From CAVQCX01 sp963775335 (lineage in GTDB: Bacteria; Pseudomonadota; Gammaproteobacteria; Chromatiales; Chromatiaceae), in contig CAVZIJ010000002.1 in assembly GCA_963775335.1 (NCBI GenBank), positions 1 to 64,000 on the forward strand: 64,000 nucleotides of DNA, read 5' to 3'. The notes under the pieces were generated by a model. It was given only the letters and a program-made list of their open reading frames with translations. It did no database searches and had not been told where the DNA came from. The position numbers and the translations under genes were made by a program. Positions 27,537-36,116 of this stretch are shown here, in pieces (position 1 is the first letter of the stretch; each line of letters begins with the position of its first letter).

Positions 27537-28037
27537 TCAGACAAGCTCCACGGGCTCGCCCCCGACCTCGGCACCCATCTGCGCTACGTGCCGAAAGCGG
27601 TGGCCCTGGGCGATGCAGTACAAGAGCCATTTGGACAGAAACAGGTTGGCGTTCCATTTCTGATCGAGACTCCAAAGCCCGGGCAGGGTCCGAAGCGGCA
27701 GGGATTGCTGCGCCAGATCGAGCACCTCGGCCTGCCCTGCGTCGTGATAAACCCGCAGCACCGCGTCGGGATCGGGCCTGAGAGCCCCTGCGCTGCCAGG
27801 ATCAAAGTAGTAGGTAAGGTGGATGAGGGTCGTATACGGAGCCTGCTCCAAGACCTCCAGATGCAGGTCGACGTGCCCCTCCACCTGCGAGTGATGTCTT
27901 CCTGCCATCAGTCTCATCTGGGGCGCGAGCCTGAGCAGATGCCGGTAGTTCTCCTCGCAAAGATCCATCAGCGCCCCGACCGTGGGTCGGGCGAGCAGAA
28001 GGCTCTGAACACTCCATGGATAGCGGAGCATTCTCAT
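27537..28037 (-). CDS. DUF1249 family protein (YqiB-like)
   Basis: The 166-residue cytoplasmic protein matches the DUF1249/YqiB pattern: LMDLCEENYRHLLRLAP, SQVEGHVDLHLEVLEQAPYTT, LTYYFD and VLRVYHDAGQAEVL. The function is not established. ATG 28037 (MRMLRYPW) is chosen because the longer frame upstream to 28268 overlaps the terminator of the next gene and lacks homology. It is monocistronic. Confidence 0.88.
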   Translation of the reverse strand: MRMLRYPWSVQSLLLARPTVGALMDLCEENYRHLLRLAPQMRLMAGRHHSQVEGHVDLHLEVLEQAPYTTLIHLTYYFDPGSAGALRPDPDAVLRVYHDAGQAEVLDLAQQSLPLRTLPGLWSLDQKWNANLFLSKWLLYCIAQGHRFRHVAQMGAEVGGEPVELV

Positions 28038-28136
28038 GGGTGACTCGCGGGGCCGTCCAAAAGTAAGGTTGCATGATACGAAGGCGATGCATTCTACCAC
28101 CGACCGCCCCGGGACAGCGGGCTCGAGGAAAAAGCA

Positions 28137-28162
28137 AAGCCCCGACCACAAGGCCGGGGCTT
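28137..28162 (-). terminator. Terminator of the histone H1-like gene
   Basis: On the reverse strand AAGCCCCGGCC and GGTCGGGGCTT form an 11-bp stem around TTGT, followed by TGCTTTTT. It lies 25 bases beyond the stop at 28187. Confidence 0.85.
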
Positions 28163-28186
28163 GCCCGAACAGCCTTGCCCTTCGCG

Positions 28187-28867
28187 TCAGGACTTGCTCT
28201 TGCGGCGGCGGGGCCGACCACGCCGCCGCTTCCCCGTCGCCTCCTTCTTCAGGAAGTCTTTTTCCCACCCCTCCAGAAACGTCTGTACAGCAGTCTCTCG
28301 CGCCATTTCGATCTGCTGCTCTTGCTCACGAGCACGCTCCGCCGCCTTGACTTCCGTGTCCAGCCGACCGAGCTCCCGCTTCGTCGCCGCCAGCTCGGTA
28401 CGCATCTGCTTGTTGCGTGCGACATGCGCCGCAATCGCCTTGCGCGCCTTGCCCGCGACCGCCCTGCGCCGTTCCTTCTCAGAACGGGCCAGCTTCTGGG
28501 CCTTCTCCAACTTGCGCCGCAGCAGGTCGACGGACACCGGGCGACCTCGGCGACGCTCGACTGGGGCGCCGGAGCTGACATCCGGACTCGCGGTCTGCTT
28601 CGCTGACGCCTTGCGGACCACAGTCTTCTTCGCCTTGGGCTTGGCGACGGACTTTGCCTTGGGCTCCGCCACGGTCTTTACGCGCGCCCTGGCCGATACC
28701 TTTTTCTTGGCCGCTTTCTTCTTGCCTGCCTTCTTTGCCGTTTTCTTTCCCACCGCCGGGGCGCGCTCGACAGCCACCTTCTCAGCGCCCTTAGGCCGGC
28801 CCGCGACTTTCTTCGCTGTCCGCTTTGCCGCCTTTTTCTTGGCCGGCGCACCGGTTTCAACGCTCAT
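28187..28867 (-). CDS. Histone H1-like, Lys/Ala-rich protein with AT-hook motifs
   Basis: The 226-residue protein has an N-terminal half of Lys/Ala repeats (AKKKAAKRTAKK, GKKTAKKAGKKKAAKKK, SVAKPKAKK) like AlgP and H1-type proteins. Its C-terminal half is predicted to form a long coiled coil (LLRRKLEKAQKLARSEKERR to ERAREQEQQIEMA). RGRP AT-hook cores flank the coil (ERRRGRPVSVD and KRRRGRPRRR at the very end). It should bind DNA non-specifically and AT-rich minor grooves, acting as a chromosome or regulatory architecture protein. ATG 28867 (MSVETG) is preferred; an upstream frame to 28966 is possible. Confidence 0.85.
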   Translation of the reverse strand: MSVETGAPAKKKAAKRTAKKVAGRPKGAEKVAVERAPAVGKKTAKKAGKKKAAKKKVSARARVKTVAEPKAKSVAKPKAKKTVVRKASAKQTASPDVSSGAPVERRRGRPVSVDLLRRKLEKAQKLARSEKERRRAVAGKARKAIAAHVARNKQMRTELAATKRELGRLDTEVKAAERAREQEQQIEMARETAVQTFLEGWEKDFLKKEATGKRRRGRPRRRKSKS

Positions 28868-29452
28868 CGGGTTATCCCCAGGAAATCGTTTCATCCGCCA
28901 TGATCGATGCCTCGCAGAGCAGAGTTTTATTCGAACGCGATGGTTATTATAGACATAATTCCGCATCTTACAAAAATTATTTAAAGAAAAGCTGACAAAT
29001 GATCACTTAGATTTCGGCCGCGCGAGCACAACAACATCGGCCAATCAGGAGAATCGGTTGTCGCTACCCACCGCGATCCCGAGACGAAAATGTGGGGAAG
29101 CCAGACCCTATCCAAGAATCCTAAGAATCTTCCGCGAGCCGCGTTGCTGTCTGAAATATGTGCCTGCAAGGCGCAGCGCCCGGCGCAGTACTCGACCTAT
29201 GGACAAGCACGGCAACGCCGCAGGAGCGCATTTCGGGGGAGACCTCCTGGGGACCGGGTGATTTTGAGCTCCGGCGTTGTTGGGGCTCGCTCCGGTAGCG
29301 TCGGCCACAGCGCGCTCCCGTGTCACACCCTGGGCAAGAATCGCCGCGGTCGCGGCTGTGCGGGATTACGGGATCGGTACCCGTTGAGGCACGAGAGCGT
29401 CGCAATCCGGTCACGCAAACCCGGAGGAGAGCGCCCTCGCGGACAACGAAAA
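28868..29452. other. Intergenic region between H1-like and thioredoxin genes
   Basis: No gene is supported. Bases 28920-29010 are AT-rich and probably contain the H1-like promoter. The remainder shows no recognised feature. Confidence 0.45.
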
Positions 29453-29471
29453 AGGCCGGCAGAGCCGGCCT
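29453..29471 (-). terminator. Terminator of the thioredoxin gene
   Basis: On the reverse strand AGGCCGGC-TCT-GCCGGCCT is followed by TTTTTCG. It lies about 35 bases beyond the stop at 29507. Confidence 0.8.
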
Positions 29472-29506
29472 CAGGTATTGCGATAAGCGTATCCGAGGAG
29501 AGGGGT

Positions 29507-29866
29507 CTATTTCTCGTCTGCGATCTGCTTGCGCACCTCGTCCATGTCGATGGCCGAGGCCTTCCGGATCAGCTCGCGGAACATACCCTCGGGCAAAGCC
29601 CCCGCTTGACTGAAGATGATGATCTGGTCCCGGAAGATCATCAGGGTCGGGATGGAGCGAATCTGGAAATGCGCGGCGATGGCGCGCTCATCCTCGGTAT
29701 TGACCTTCGCGAACACGATATCCGGGAAGTCGGCCGAGACTTTCTCGTAGATCGGGGCAAAGGAACGGCAGGGTCCGCACCAAGGCGCCCAGAAATCAAT
29801 GATCACGAATGCATTGTCGAGAATGGTCTTCTCGAAATCTTCCTGGTTCAGCGCTACAACGGCCAC
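29507..29866 (-). CDS. Thioredoxin
   Basis: The 119-residue protein has the thioredoxin fold with active site FWAPWCGPCRSF (cysteines at 30 and 33), the cis-proline motif IRSIPTLMIF and a C-terminal helix followed by an extra acidic tail (SAIDMDEVRKQIADEK). It would reduce protein disulfides in the cytoplasm. The start is GTG 29866 (VAVVALNQEDF), preceded by AGGGGGAG; the longer upstream frame lacks homology. It is probably not the housekeeping TrxA because of the tail and the absence of a rho neighbour. Confidence 0.88.
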   Translation of the reverse strand: MAVVALNQEDFEKTILDNAFVIIDFWAPWCGPCRSFAPIYEKVSADFPDIVFAKVNTEDERAIAAHFQIRSIPTLMIFRDQIIIFSQAGALPEGMFRELIRKASAIDMDEVRKQIADEK

Positions 29867-30003
29867 CGGGCTCCCCCTGGCTGAGACATGGATTATGTTC
29901 CATGGTAACAAATCTCGAGCCGGGACGCCCACCCGGCCCCGAAACGGCGAGAGCCGGGTTGCAAGCCCGGCCCTCGGAGACACGCATCGGCCGGCTTTGG
30001 GAG

Positions 30004-30657
30004 TCAGCCCAGTGCTGCGAAGATCTGCTCTCGGATGTCGTCCACCGTGCCGACGCCCGCGATCTTGACATAACGCGGCGCGCCCTGCTCCCCGCTCCGG
30101 GAATAGCGGCTATAGAAATCGATCAGCGGCTCGGTCTGGTCGTGATAGACCTTCAGGCGCGCCCGCACGGTCTCTTCCTTGTCGTCGTCGCGCTGGATCA
30201 GCGGCTCCCCGGTGCGGTCGTCGAGCCCCTGCTGCTTGGGCGGATTGAACATGACATGGTAGGTGCGGCCGGAAGCCAGATGCACCCGGCGCCCGGACAT
30301 CCGCCGGATGATCTCCTCGTCAGGCACGTCGATCTCAACGACCGCATCGACCTGCACGCCCGCCTTCTGGAGGGCCTCGGCCTGGGGAATCGTGCGCGGA
30401 AAGCCGTCGAACAGGAACCCGTTCTTGCAATCCTCCGCGGTGATCCGCTCCTTGACCATGCCCATGATGATCTGATCGGAGACCAGGCCGCCCTCGTCCA
30501 TGATCTTCTTGGCGGCCTTGCCGAGCTCCGTGCCCTGCTTGACGTGAGCGCGCAGCATGTCGCCCGTCGAGATCTGCGGAATCTGGTATTTTTCCTTGAT
30601 GAAATTCGCCTGGGTGCCTTTCCCGGCGCCTGGGCCACCAAGCAGTATGACGCGCAT
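30004..30657 (-). CDS. adk: Adenylate kinase
   Basis: This enzyme interconverts ATP+AMP and 2 ADP. The 217-residue sequence has the P-loop GGPGAGKGTQ at 7-16, the AMP-binding region STGDMLRAHV, GFLFDGFPRT and a long-form LID (GRRVHLASGRTYHVMFNPP) without zinc cysteines. ATG 30657 matches the universal MRVILLGGPG start. It is downstream of htpG on the same strand with 122 bases between, so it may have its own promoter. Confidence 0.97.
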   Translation of the reverse strand: MRVILLGGPGAGKGTQANFIKEKYQIPQISTGDMLRAHVKQGTELGKAAKKIMDEGGLVSDQIIMGMVKERITAEDCKNGFLFDGFPRTIPQAEALQKAGVQVDAVVEIDVPDEEIIRRMSGRRVHLASGRTYHVMFNPPKQQGLDDRTGEPLIQRDDDKEETVRARLKVYHDQTEPLIDFYSRYSRSGEQGAPRYVKIAGVGTVDDIREQIFAALG

Positions 30658-30779
30658 GATTTGGTGCTCCTTCGCTGTCGAAAAACCGTTCAAGGATGCC
30701 ATGGCCCGGCACTGCCGGGCCAATCGGCCAATGAAATGCAGGGATTCGCAGGGCTTATGGCAAGCCCTCCAGGCGGCAT

Positions 30780-32681
30780 TCAGCCGCCCGCCATGTTGAG
30801 CAACAGGCTGTTCAGGCGCCGGACGAATCCTGCCGGATCTTCCAACTGTCCACCCTCGGCGAGCAGCGCTTGGTCGAACACCAGCCTGGCCAGCTCGTCG
30901 AACCGCTGCTCGTCGTTCTCTCCCTCGAGACGCCTGATCAGGGGATGATCGACATTGATCTCCAGGGTCGGCGTCGGCAGGGGGGCATCCTGGCCGAGCT
31001 GCTTCAGCACACGAGCGAGGTTCTGGCTCATCTCGTATTGGTCGACCACCAGGCAGGCCGGCGAGTCGACCAAGCGGCTCGATACCCTCACGTCCTTGAC
31101 CGTGGCCTCTCCCAGCACCGTCTTGATCCGGTCGGTCAGCCCCTTATGGCTCTGCGTAGCCTGCTCCTGCCGCTCCTTGTCCTCTTCGTCAGCGAGCTTG
31201 CCCAGGTCCAGCGCCCCCTTCGCCACCGACTGCAGCTGCTTGCCCTTGTACTCGCTGAGATGCGACACCAGCCACTCGTCGACCCGGTCCGTGAGCAGCA
31301 GGACCTCGATGCCCTTCTTCCGGAACACCTCGAGATGAGGGCTGTTACGCGCCGCGGCCGGCGTATCGGCGCTGATGTAATAGATCTTCTCCTGGCCTTC
31401 CTGGACGCGGGACAGGTAGTCGTCGAGCGACACGGCCTCCTCGGTGCCCTGGCCCGCGGTGCTGGCAAAGCGCAGCAGGCCGGCGATGCGCTCGCGGTGG
31501 GCGAAATCCTCCGCCGGCCCTTCCTTCATGACCCGCCCGAAATCCTTCCAGAATTCGCCGTACTGCTCCTTATCGCTCTCCGCCAGACCCTCCAGAAGCC
31601 CCAGAACCCGCTTGGTATTGGCGGTGCGGATGTTGTCGATCTTGCGGTTGTGCTGAAGAATCTCGCGCGAGACGTTCAGCGGCAAATCATCGGAATCCAC
31701 CACCCCCTTGACGAAACGCAGGTAATGGGGCATCAGCTTGTCCGCCTCGTCCATGACGAATACCCGGCGGACATAGAGCTTGACGCCATGCTTCTGGTCA
31801 TGGTCCCAGAGATCGAAGGGCGCGTGCTTGGGGATATACAGTAGCGAAGTGTACTCGTTGCTGCCCTCGACCCGGTTGTGCACATGGGCGAGCGGATCGT
31901 CGAAGTCGTGGGCGATGTGCTTGTAGAACTCCTTGTACTCCTCCTCGCTGATCTCGCTCTTGTTGCGCATCCACAGGGCGGTGCCGCGGTTGACCTGCTC
32001 GTACTCCCCGGCCGCCTCGTCGCCCTGCGCCTTGGGCTTGCGCATCTCGATGGGGATAGCGATATGGTCGGAGAACTTGCCGATGATGCTGCGCAGCCGG
32101 AACGGCTCCAGGAACTCGCCCTCGTCCTCGCGCAGATGCAGGATCACCTCCGTGCCCCGGCCGGGCTTGTCCAGCGTCTCCACCGTATAGGTCCCCTCGC
32201 CGGAGGACTCCCAGCGCACCCCGTGCTCGGGGCCCAAACCAGCCCGGCGGGTCAGCAGCGTCACCCGGTCGGCGACGATGAACGCCGAGTAGAAGCCGAC
32301 CCCGAATTGCCCGATCAGCTTGTTGTCCTTGGCTTGGTCGCCGCTGAGCGACTCCAGGAATCGGCGGGTTCCGGAGCTGGCGATCGACCCGACGGTGTCC
32401 ATGACCTCCTGGCGGCTCATCCCGATCCCGTTGTCCGAGACGCTGACGGTGCGGTTTTCGGGGTCGACCTCGACCCGCACGCGTAGGGTCGGATCGCTCT
32501 CGTAGAGTCCTTCGTCGGTCAGGGACTCGAAGCGCAGCTTCTCAGCGGCGTCCGAGGCGTTGGAGATCAGCTCCCGCAGGAAGATCTCCTTGTTGCTGTA
32601 CAGCGACCGGATCACCAGGTTGAGCACCTGGCTGACCTCGGCCTGGAACTGGAGGGTTTCCTTGTGTGCGTCGACAGTCAT
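30780..32681 (-). CDS. htpG: Hsp90-family chaperone HtpG
   Basis: The 633-residue Hsp90 homologue has the N-terminal ATPase (LRELISNASDAAEKLRF, DNGIGMSRQEV, GQFGVGFYSAF), the middle domain with KLYVRRVFVMD and VDSDDLPLNVSRE, and a C-terminal dimerisation region. Length equals the family norm. A heat-shock-type promoter is visible upstream at 32771-32800. It is divergent from pgm. Confidence 0.98.
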   Translation of the reverse strand: MTVDAHKETLQFQAEVSQVLNLVIRSLYSNKEIFLRELISNASDAAEKLRFESLTDEGLYESDPTLRVRVEVDPENRTVSVSDNGIGMSRQEVMDTVGSIASSGTRRFLESLSGDQAKDNKLIGQFGVGFYSAFIVADRVTLLTRRAGLGPEHGVRWESSGEGTYTVETLDKPGRGTEVILHLREDEGEFLEPFRLRSIIGKFSDHIAIPIEMRKPKAQGDEAAGEYEQVNRGTALWMRNKSEISEEEYKEFYKHIAHDFDDPLAHVHNRVEGSNEYTSLLYIPKHAPFDLWDHDQKHGVKLYVRRVFVMDEADKLMPHYLRFVKGVVDSDDLPLNVSREILQHNRKIDNIRTANTKRVLGLLEGLAESDKEQYGEFWKDFGRVMKEGPAEDFAHRERIAGLLRFASTAGQGTEEAVSLDDYLSRVQEGQEKIYYISADTPAAARNSPHLEVFRKKGIEVLLLTDRVDEWLVSHLSEYKGKQLQSVAKGALDLGKLADEEDKERQEQATQSHKGLTDRIKTVLGEATVKDVRVSSRLVDSPACLVVDQYEMSQNLARVLKQLGQDAPLPTPTLEINVDHPLIRRLEGENDEQRFDELARLVFDQALLAEGGQLEDPAGFVRRLNSLLLNMAGG

Positions 32682-32770
32682 GATCGGCTCGTTCTCCCAG
32701 GGGTCTGCTTCAATCGGGGTGCGGCGGGGGCCGGTCTATGCCGGATTGCCGCGACAATATCCAGCCCTGG

Positions 32771-32800
32771 AATCTGGGAATCGTGCCCGGAGATTTCAAG
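32771..32800 (-). promoter_or_regulatory. Sigma-32-like heat-shock promoter of htpG
   Basis: The reverse strand reads CTTGAAA, 15 bases, then CCCAGATT. This is close to the RpoH consensus (CTTGAAA, 11-16 bases, CCCCATnT) and sits about 90 bases before the htpG ATG. Confidence 0.65.
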
Positions 32801-32894
32801 CACCGAGGCTCATCTGGTGACCCAGGGGCTTCGCCTCGAGGGGCTGGTGTGTTGAAATACCGGGGTTTTCCCTGACAGCTCCGCGGGTGCCCCT

Positions 32895-34523
32895 ATGTCG
32901 ACCATCGAGACCACTCCGTTTCAGGATCAGCGCCCCGGTACCTCCGGACTTCGCAAGCACGTGAAGGTCTTCCAGCAGCCCGGTTATCTGGAGAACTTCG
33001 TCCAATCCATCTTCGACGCCCGGCCGGACCTCGTCGGGGGCACCCTGGTGCTGGGGGGCGACGGGCGCTTCTACAACCGCGAGGCGGTCCAGATCATCCT
33101 GCGCATGGCCGCCGCCAACGGCGTGGCCCGGGTACTGGTCGGCCGCGACGGCCTGCTCTCCACCCCGGCGGCCTCCTGTGTGATCCGCAAATACCGCACC
33201 CAGGGCGGCATCGTCCTGTCGGCCAGCCACAATCCCGGCGGGCCGGACGCCGACTTCGGCATCAAGTTCAATATGCCCAACGGCGGGCCCGCCCCAGAGC
33301 AGGTCACCGACGAGATCTTCCGCCGCAGCCGAGAGATGCGCGCCTATCAGATTGCGAACGCCGGGGAGCTGGACATCACACGGACCGGCCCGGTGCGCTA
33401 TGAAGGCATGACCGTCGAGGTCATCGACCCGGTGGACGATTACGCCGCCCTGATGCAGGAGCTGTTCGATTTCGACCGCATCCATCAGCTGTTCAATTCG
33501 GGCCTGTTCGACATGCACTTCGACGCCATGCATGCGATCACCGGGCCCTATGCCACGCGTATCCTCGAGCAGATGCTGGGTGCGCCGCCCGGCACCGTGC
33601 TCAACGGCATCCCTCTGCCGGACTTTGGGGGCGGACACCCGGACCCGAACCTGGCCCATGCCGAGGAGCTGGTGGCCCGCACTCGGGGACCGGGCGGCGT
33701 CTGCTTCGCGGCGGCCTCCGACGGCGACGGGGATCGCAACATGATTCTCGGGCGGGACTTCTTCGTGACCCCGAGCGACAGCCTGGCGGTGCTGGCGGCC
33801 AACGCCCATCTGGTCCCGGGCTACAAGGGCGGCATCGCCGGGGTAGCCCGCTCCATGCCCACCAGCCAGGCCGTGGACCGGGTCGCGCAGGTCATGGGGG
33901 TGGACTGCTTCGAGACCCCGACGGGCTGGAAATTCTTCGGCAATCTCCTCGATGCGGGGCGCATCACCCTGTGCGGCGAGGAAAGCTTCGGGACCGGCTC
34001 CGGACACGTCCGGGAAAAGGACGGGCTCTGGGCGGTGCTGTTCTGGCTCAATCTGCTCGCGGTCAAGCAGCAGTCCACCGCGCAGATCGTGCGCGAGCAC
34101 TGGCGCCGTTTCGGGCGCAACTACTACACCCGCCACGACTACGAGGAAGTCGACAAGAGCGCCGCCGAAAGCCTGATCGACGACCTGCGCGAACGTCTGC
34201 CCACCCTGCCGGGCCAGGAGCTTGGCGGGCGTCGGGTCGAGTATGCCGACGATTTCGCTTACACGGACCCGGTGGACGGCAGCCGCTCCGAGCACCAGGG
34301 CCTGCGGGTCGGCTTCAGCGACGGCTCGCGCATCGTGTATCGGCTCTCCGGGACCGGCACGGCGGGGGCGACCCTACGCGTCTACGTCGAGTCCTTCGAG
34401 CCGAACCCCGCGACCCAGAATCGCGATACCCAGGAGGCCCTGGCCGAACTGGTTGCCACGGCGGAGAAGCTGGCACGGATCCGCGACCGAACCGGACGGG
34501 CGGCGCCCAGCGTCATTACCTGA
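32895..34523 (+). CDS. pgm: Phosphoglucomutase (alpha-D-glucose-phosphate specific)
   Basis: The enzyme interconverts glucose-1-phosphate and glucose-6-phosphate, linking glycogen and envelope sugar synthesis to central metabolism. The 542-residue protein has the start PGTSGLRKHVKVFQQPGYLENFVQSIFD, the phosphoserine loop SASHNPGG, the metal loop DGDGDRN, the sugar loop CGEESFGTGS and the phosphate-binding RLSGTGTAG. This is the eukaryote-like PGM1 type. Its end overlaps the end of convergent ppsR by 8 bases. Confidence 0.95.
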   Translation: MSTIETTPFQDQRPGTSGLRKHVKVFQQPGYLENFVQSIFDARPDLVGGTLVLGGDGRFYNREAVQIILRMAAANGVARVLVGRDGLLSTPAASCVIRKYRTQGGIVLSASHNPGGPDADFGIKFNMPNGGPAPEQVTDEIFRRSREMRAYQIANAGELDITRTGPVRYEGMTVEVIDPVDDYAALMQELFDFDRIHQLFNSGLFDMHFDAMHAITGPYATRILEQMLGAPPGTVLNGIPLPDFGGGHPDPNLAHAEELVARTRGPGGVCFAAASDGDGDRNMILGRDFFVTPSDSLAVLAANAHLVPGYKGGIAGVARSMPTSQAVDRVAQVMGVDCFETPTGWKFFGNLLDAGRITLCGEESFGTGSGHVREKDGLWAVLFWLNLLAVKQQSTAQIVREHWRRFGRNYYTRHDYEEVDKSAAESLIDDLRERLPTLPGQELGGRRVEYADDFAYTDPVDGSRSEHQGLRVGFSDGSRIVYRLSGTGTAGATLRVYVESFEPNPATQNRDTQEALAELVATAEKLARIRDRTGRAAPSVIT

Positions 34524-35337
34524 TCAGGCGGGGCTGCAGGCCATAGTGGTGGATCAGGGTCGTGGCGATCTCCTCCACCGAAATGTGGGTGGTGTCCACG
34601 AAGGCGATGCCTTCTCGGCGGAACAACTGCTCGGCCTGCGCCACCTCGAAGCGGCACTGCTCGAGGGAGGCATAGCGGCTGCCCTGGCGCCGCTCCTCGC
34701 GAATCTCGTGCAGACGCTGGGGAGCGATGGTGAGGCCGAAAAGCCGCCCTTTGTATGGCCGCAGCGACTCCGGGAGGGCAGCCACCTCGAAATCGTCCGC
34801 CGTTAGGGGAAAGTTTGCCGCCAGGATCCCGAACTCCATGCCGAGATACAGACAAGTCGGGGTCTTTCCGGAGCGCGACACCCCGATCAGGATGATGTCG
34901 GCCTGCCCGAGCCGCGACGAACGCACCCCATCGTCGAGATTCAGCGCGTAATTCACCGCATCCATGCGCACCTGATAATCCGAGGCGTCCCCGATGCCAT
35001 GGGCCCTCCCGATGGTGTGCGAGGATTGCATGCCCAGGGCCGACTCCAGCGGACCGATGAAGGTGTCGAAGAAGTCGAAGACCACGGCCTGCGCAGAGGC
35101 GAGCACCGCCCTGCATTCGTTGTCGATCAAGGTGGAGAAGACGACCGGTGGAGCCCCGTCGACCTCGGCGGCGGCGTCGATGCGCCGCGCCACGGCCATG
35201 GCCTTGTCCGGCGTGTCGATGTAGGACAGGCTGACCCGGGCGAACTGGATGCCGTCGAACTGGGTGAGCAGGCTGGTGCCCAGAGCCTTGACGGTGATGC
35301 CCGTGCGGTCGGAGACGAAGAAGACGGTCCTTTTCAT
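34516..35337 (-). CDS. ppsR: Phosphoenolpyruvate synthase regulatory protein (PpsR/PSRP, DUF299)
   Basis: This bifunctional kinase/phosphorylase inactivates and reactivates PEP synthase in an ADP/Pi-dependent way. The 273-residue protein has FFVSDRTGITVKALGTSLL, the P-loop-like GVSRSGKTPTCLYLG and the nearby DDGV..RL motif. ATG 35337 (MKRTVFFVSD) is the family start; an upstream frame to 35496 has no homology. It is divergent from the gene pair ending with ppsA, its target, which confirms the assignment. Confidence 0.95.
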   Translation of the reverse strand: MKRTVFFVSDRTGITVKALGTSLLTQFDGIQFARVSLSYIDTPDKAMAVARRIDAAAEVDGAPPVVFSTLIDNECRAVLASAQAVVFDFFDTFIGPLESALGMQSSHTIGRAHGIGDASDYQVRMDAVNYALNLDDGVRSSRLGQADIILIGVSRSGKTPTCLYLGMEFGILAANFPLTADDFEVAALPESLRPYKGRLFGLTIAPQRLHEIREERRQGSRYASLEQCRFEVAQAEQLFRREGIAFVDTTHISVEEIATTLIHHYGLQPRLIR

Positions 35338-35380
35338 GGGTCGGACGGCCTTCGAGACAACCCGCACGCTAAGCCGCTGC

Positions 35381-35408
35381 TTGACATGAGTTAAAAGGTA
35401 TCTAATGG
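35381..35408 (+). promoter_or_regulatory. Candidate promoter for the 35469-ppsA unit
   Basis: TTGACA at 35381 is followed 16 bases later by TAATGG within the AT-rich GGTATCTAATGG. The -35 is perfect but the -10 is weak. It lies in the divergent ppsR/ppsA-unit gap. Confidence 0.4.
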
Positions 35409-35468
35409 TTGGAAAAAGCCAACCCCCGGCGAAGGAATGCCTTTGATAACGGGCGCCGTCTCTGCCCC

Positions 35469-36116
35469 ATGTTGAAACGTCTCTTCCTGGTCGCACTGCT
35501 GGGCTTCGGGGCCTACGAAGTCCTGTACCGCTCCCCGCTCGATCCGGGGCCCGGCGTACTGGCGCCCGAAGAACCGCGGCAAATCCCGATCGACGGCGGC
35601 AAGCCTTTCGAGTACCGGGGCTACAAGATCACGCCGCTCGCCAACTTCTCTCTGGAGGCGCGCGTGCTGGGCGCCGAGCGCTATCGGCTCGACCGCGAGT
35701 CCGACCTGGCCCCGGTGGATCTTGCCCTGGGCTGGGGCCCGATGTCCGACAGCAGTATCCTGTCGCAGCTCGACATCTCCCAGTCCGACCGGTTCTTCTT
35801 CTGGTCTGCCGCGCGGCTGCCCCTGCCGCGCAGGCAGATCGAAGAGCACGCCGCCAACATGCACATGGTACCCGCAGACGGCCGCGTGGAGAGCGAGCTG
35901 AAGTCTCTGCGTCCCGGACAGGTGATCGCGCTGAAAGGCTATCTCATTCGTGCCGTGGGCACCGACGGATGGAAATGGGTCAGCTCCCTGACTCGTAGCG
36001 ACACCGGGCGCGGTGCCTGCGAGCTGGTCTGGGTGCGGAATCTGACGGTCGTGGAGCCGTCGATGCAGACCCCTTCGACAATCACGCAATTCGAGCACCG
36101 AGGAACCCGAGGATGA
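35469..36116 (+). CDS. Uncharacterised membrane-anchored protein coupled to ppsA
   Basis: The 215-residue product starts with one hydrophobic segment (MLKRLFLVALLGFGAYEVLY), probably an anchor or uncleaved signal, followed by a soluble domain (PFEYRGYKITPLANFSLEARVLG, DLALGWGPMSD, LRPGQVIALKGYLI) that should face the periplasm. The VDLALGWGPMSD..RFFFWSA pattern recurs in proteins I cannot assign. ATG 35469 directly precedes the hydrophobic run. Its stop overlaps the ppsA start (ATGA, 36113-36116), so expression is coupled to PEP synthase. A link between envelope state and gluconeogenesis cannot be shown from sequence. Confidence 0.8.
   Translation: MLKRLFLVALLGFGAYEVLYRSPLDPGPGVLAPEEPRQIPIDGGKPFEYRGYKITPLANFSLEARVLGAERYRLDRESDLAPVDLALGWGPMSDSSILSQLDISQSDRFFFWSAARLPLPRRQIEEHAANMHMVPADGRVESELKSLRPGQVIALKGYLIRAVGTDGWKWVSSLTRSDTGRGACELVWVRNLTVVEPSMQTPSTITQFEHRGTRG

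Noticed and set aside
32796..34295. 499-codon reverse frame opposite pgm
   Set aside because: pgm shows all its catalytic loops on the plus strand; the reverse frame is a shadow.
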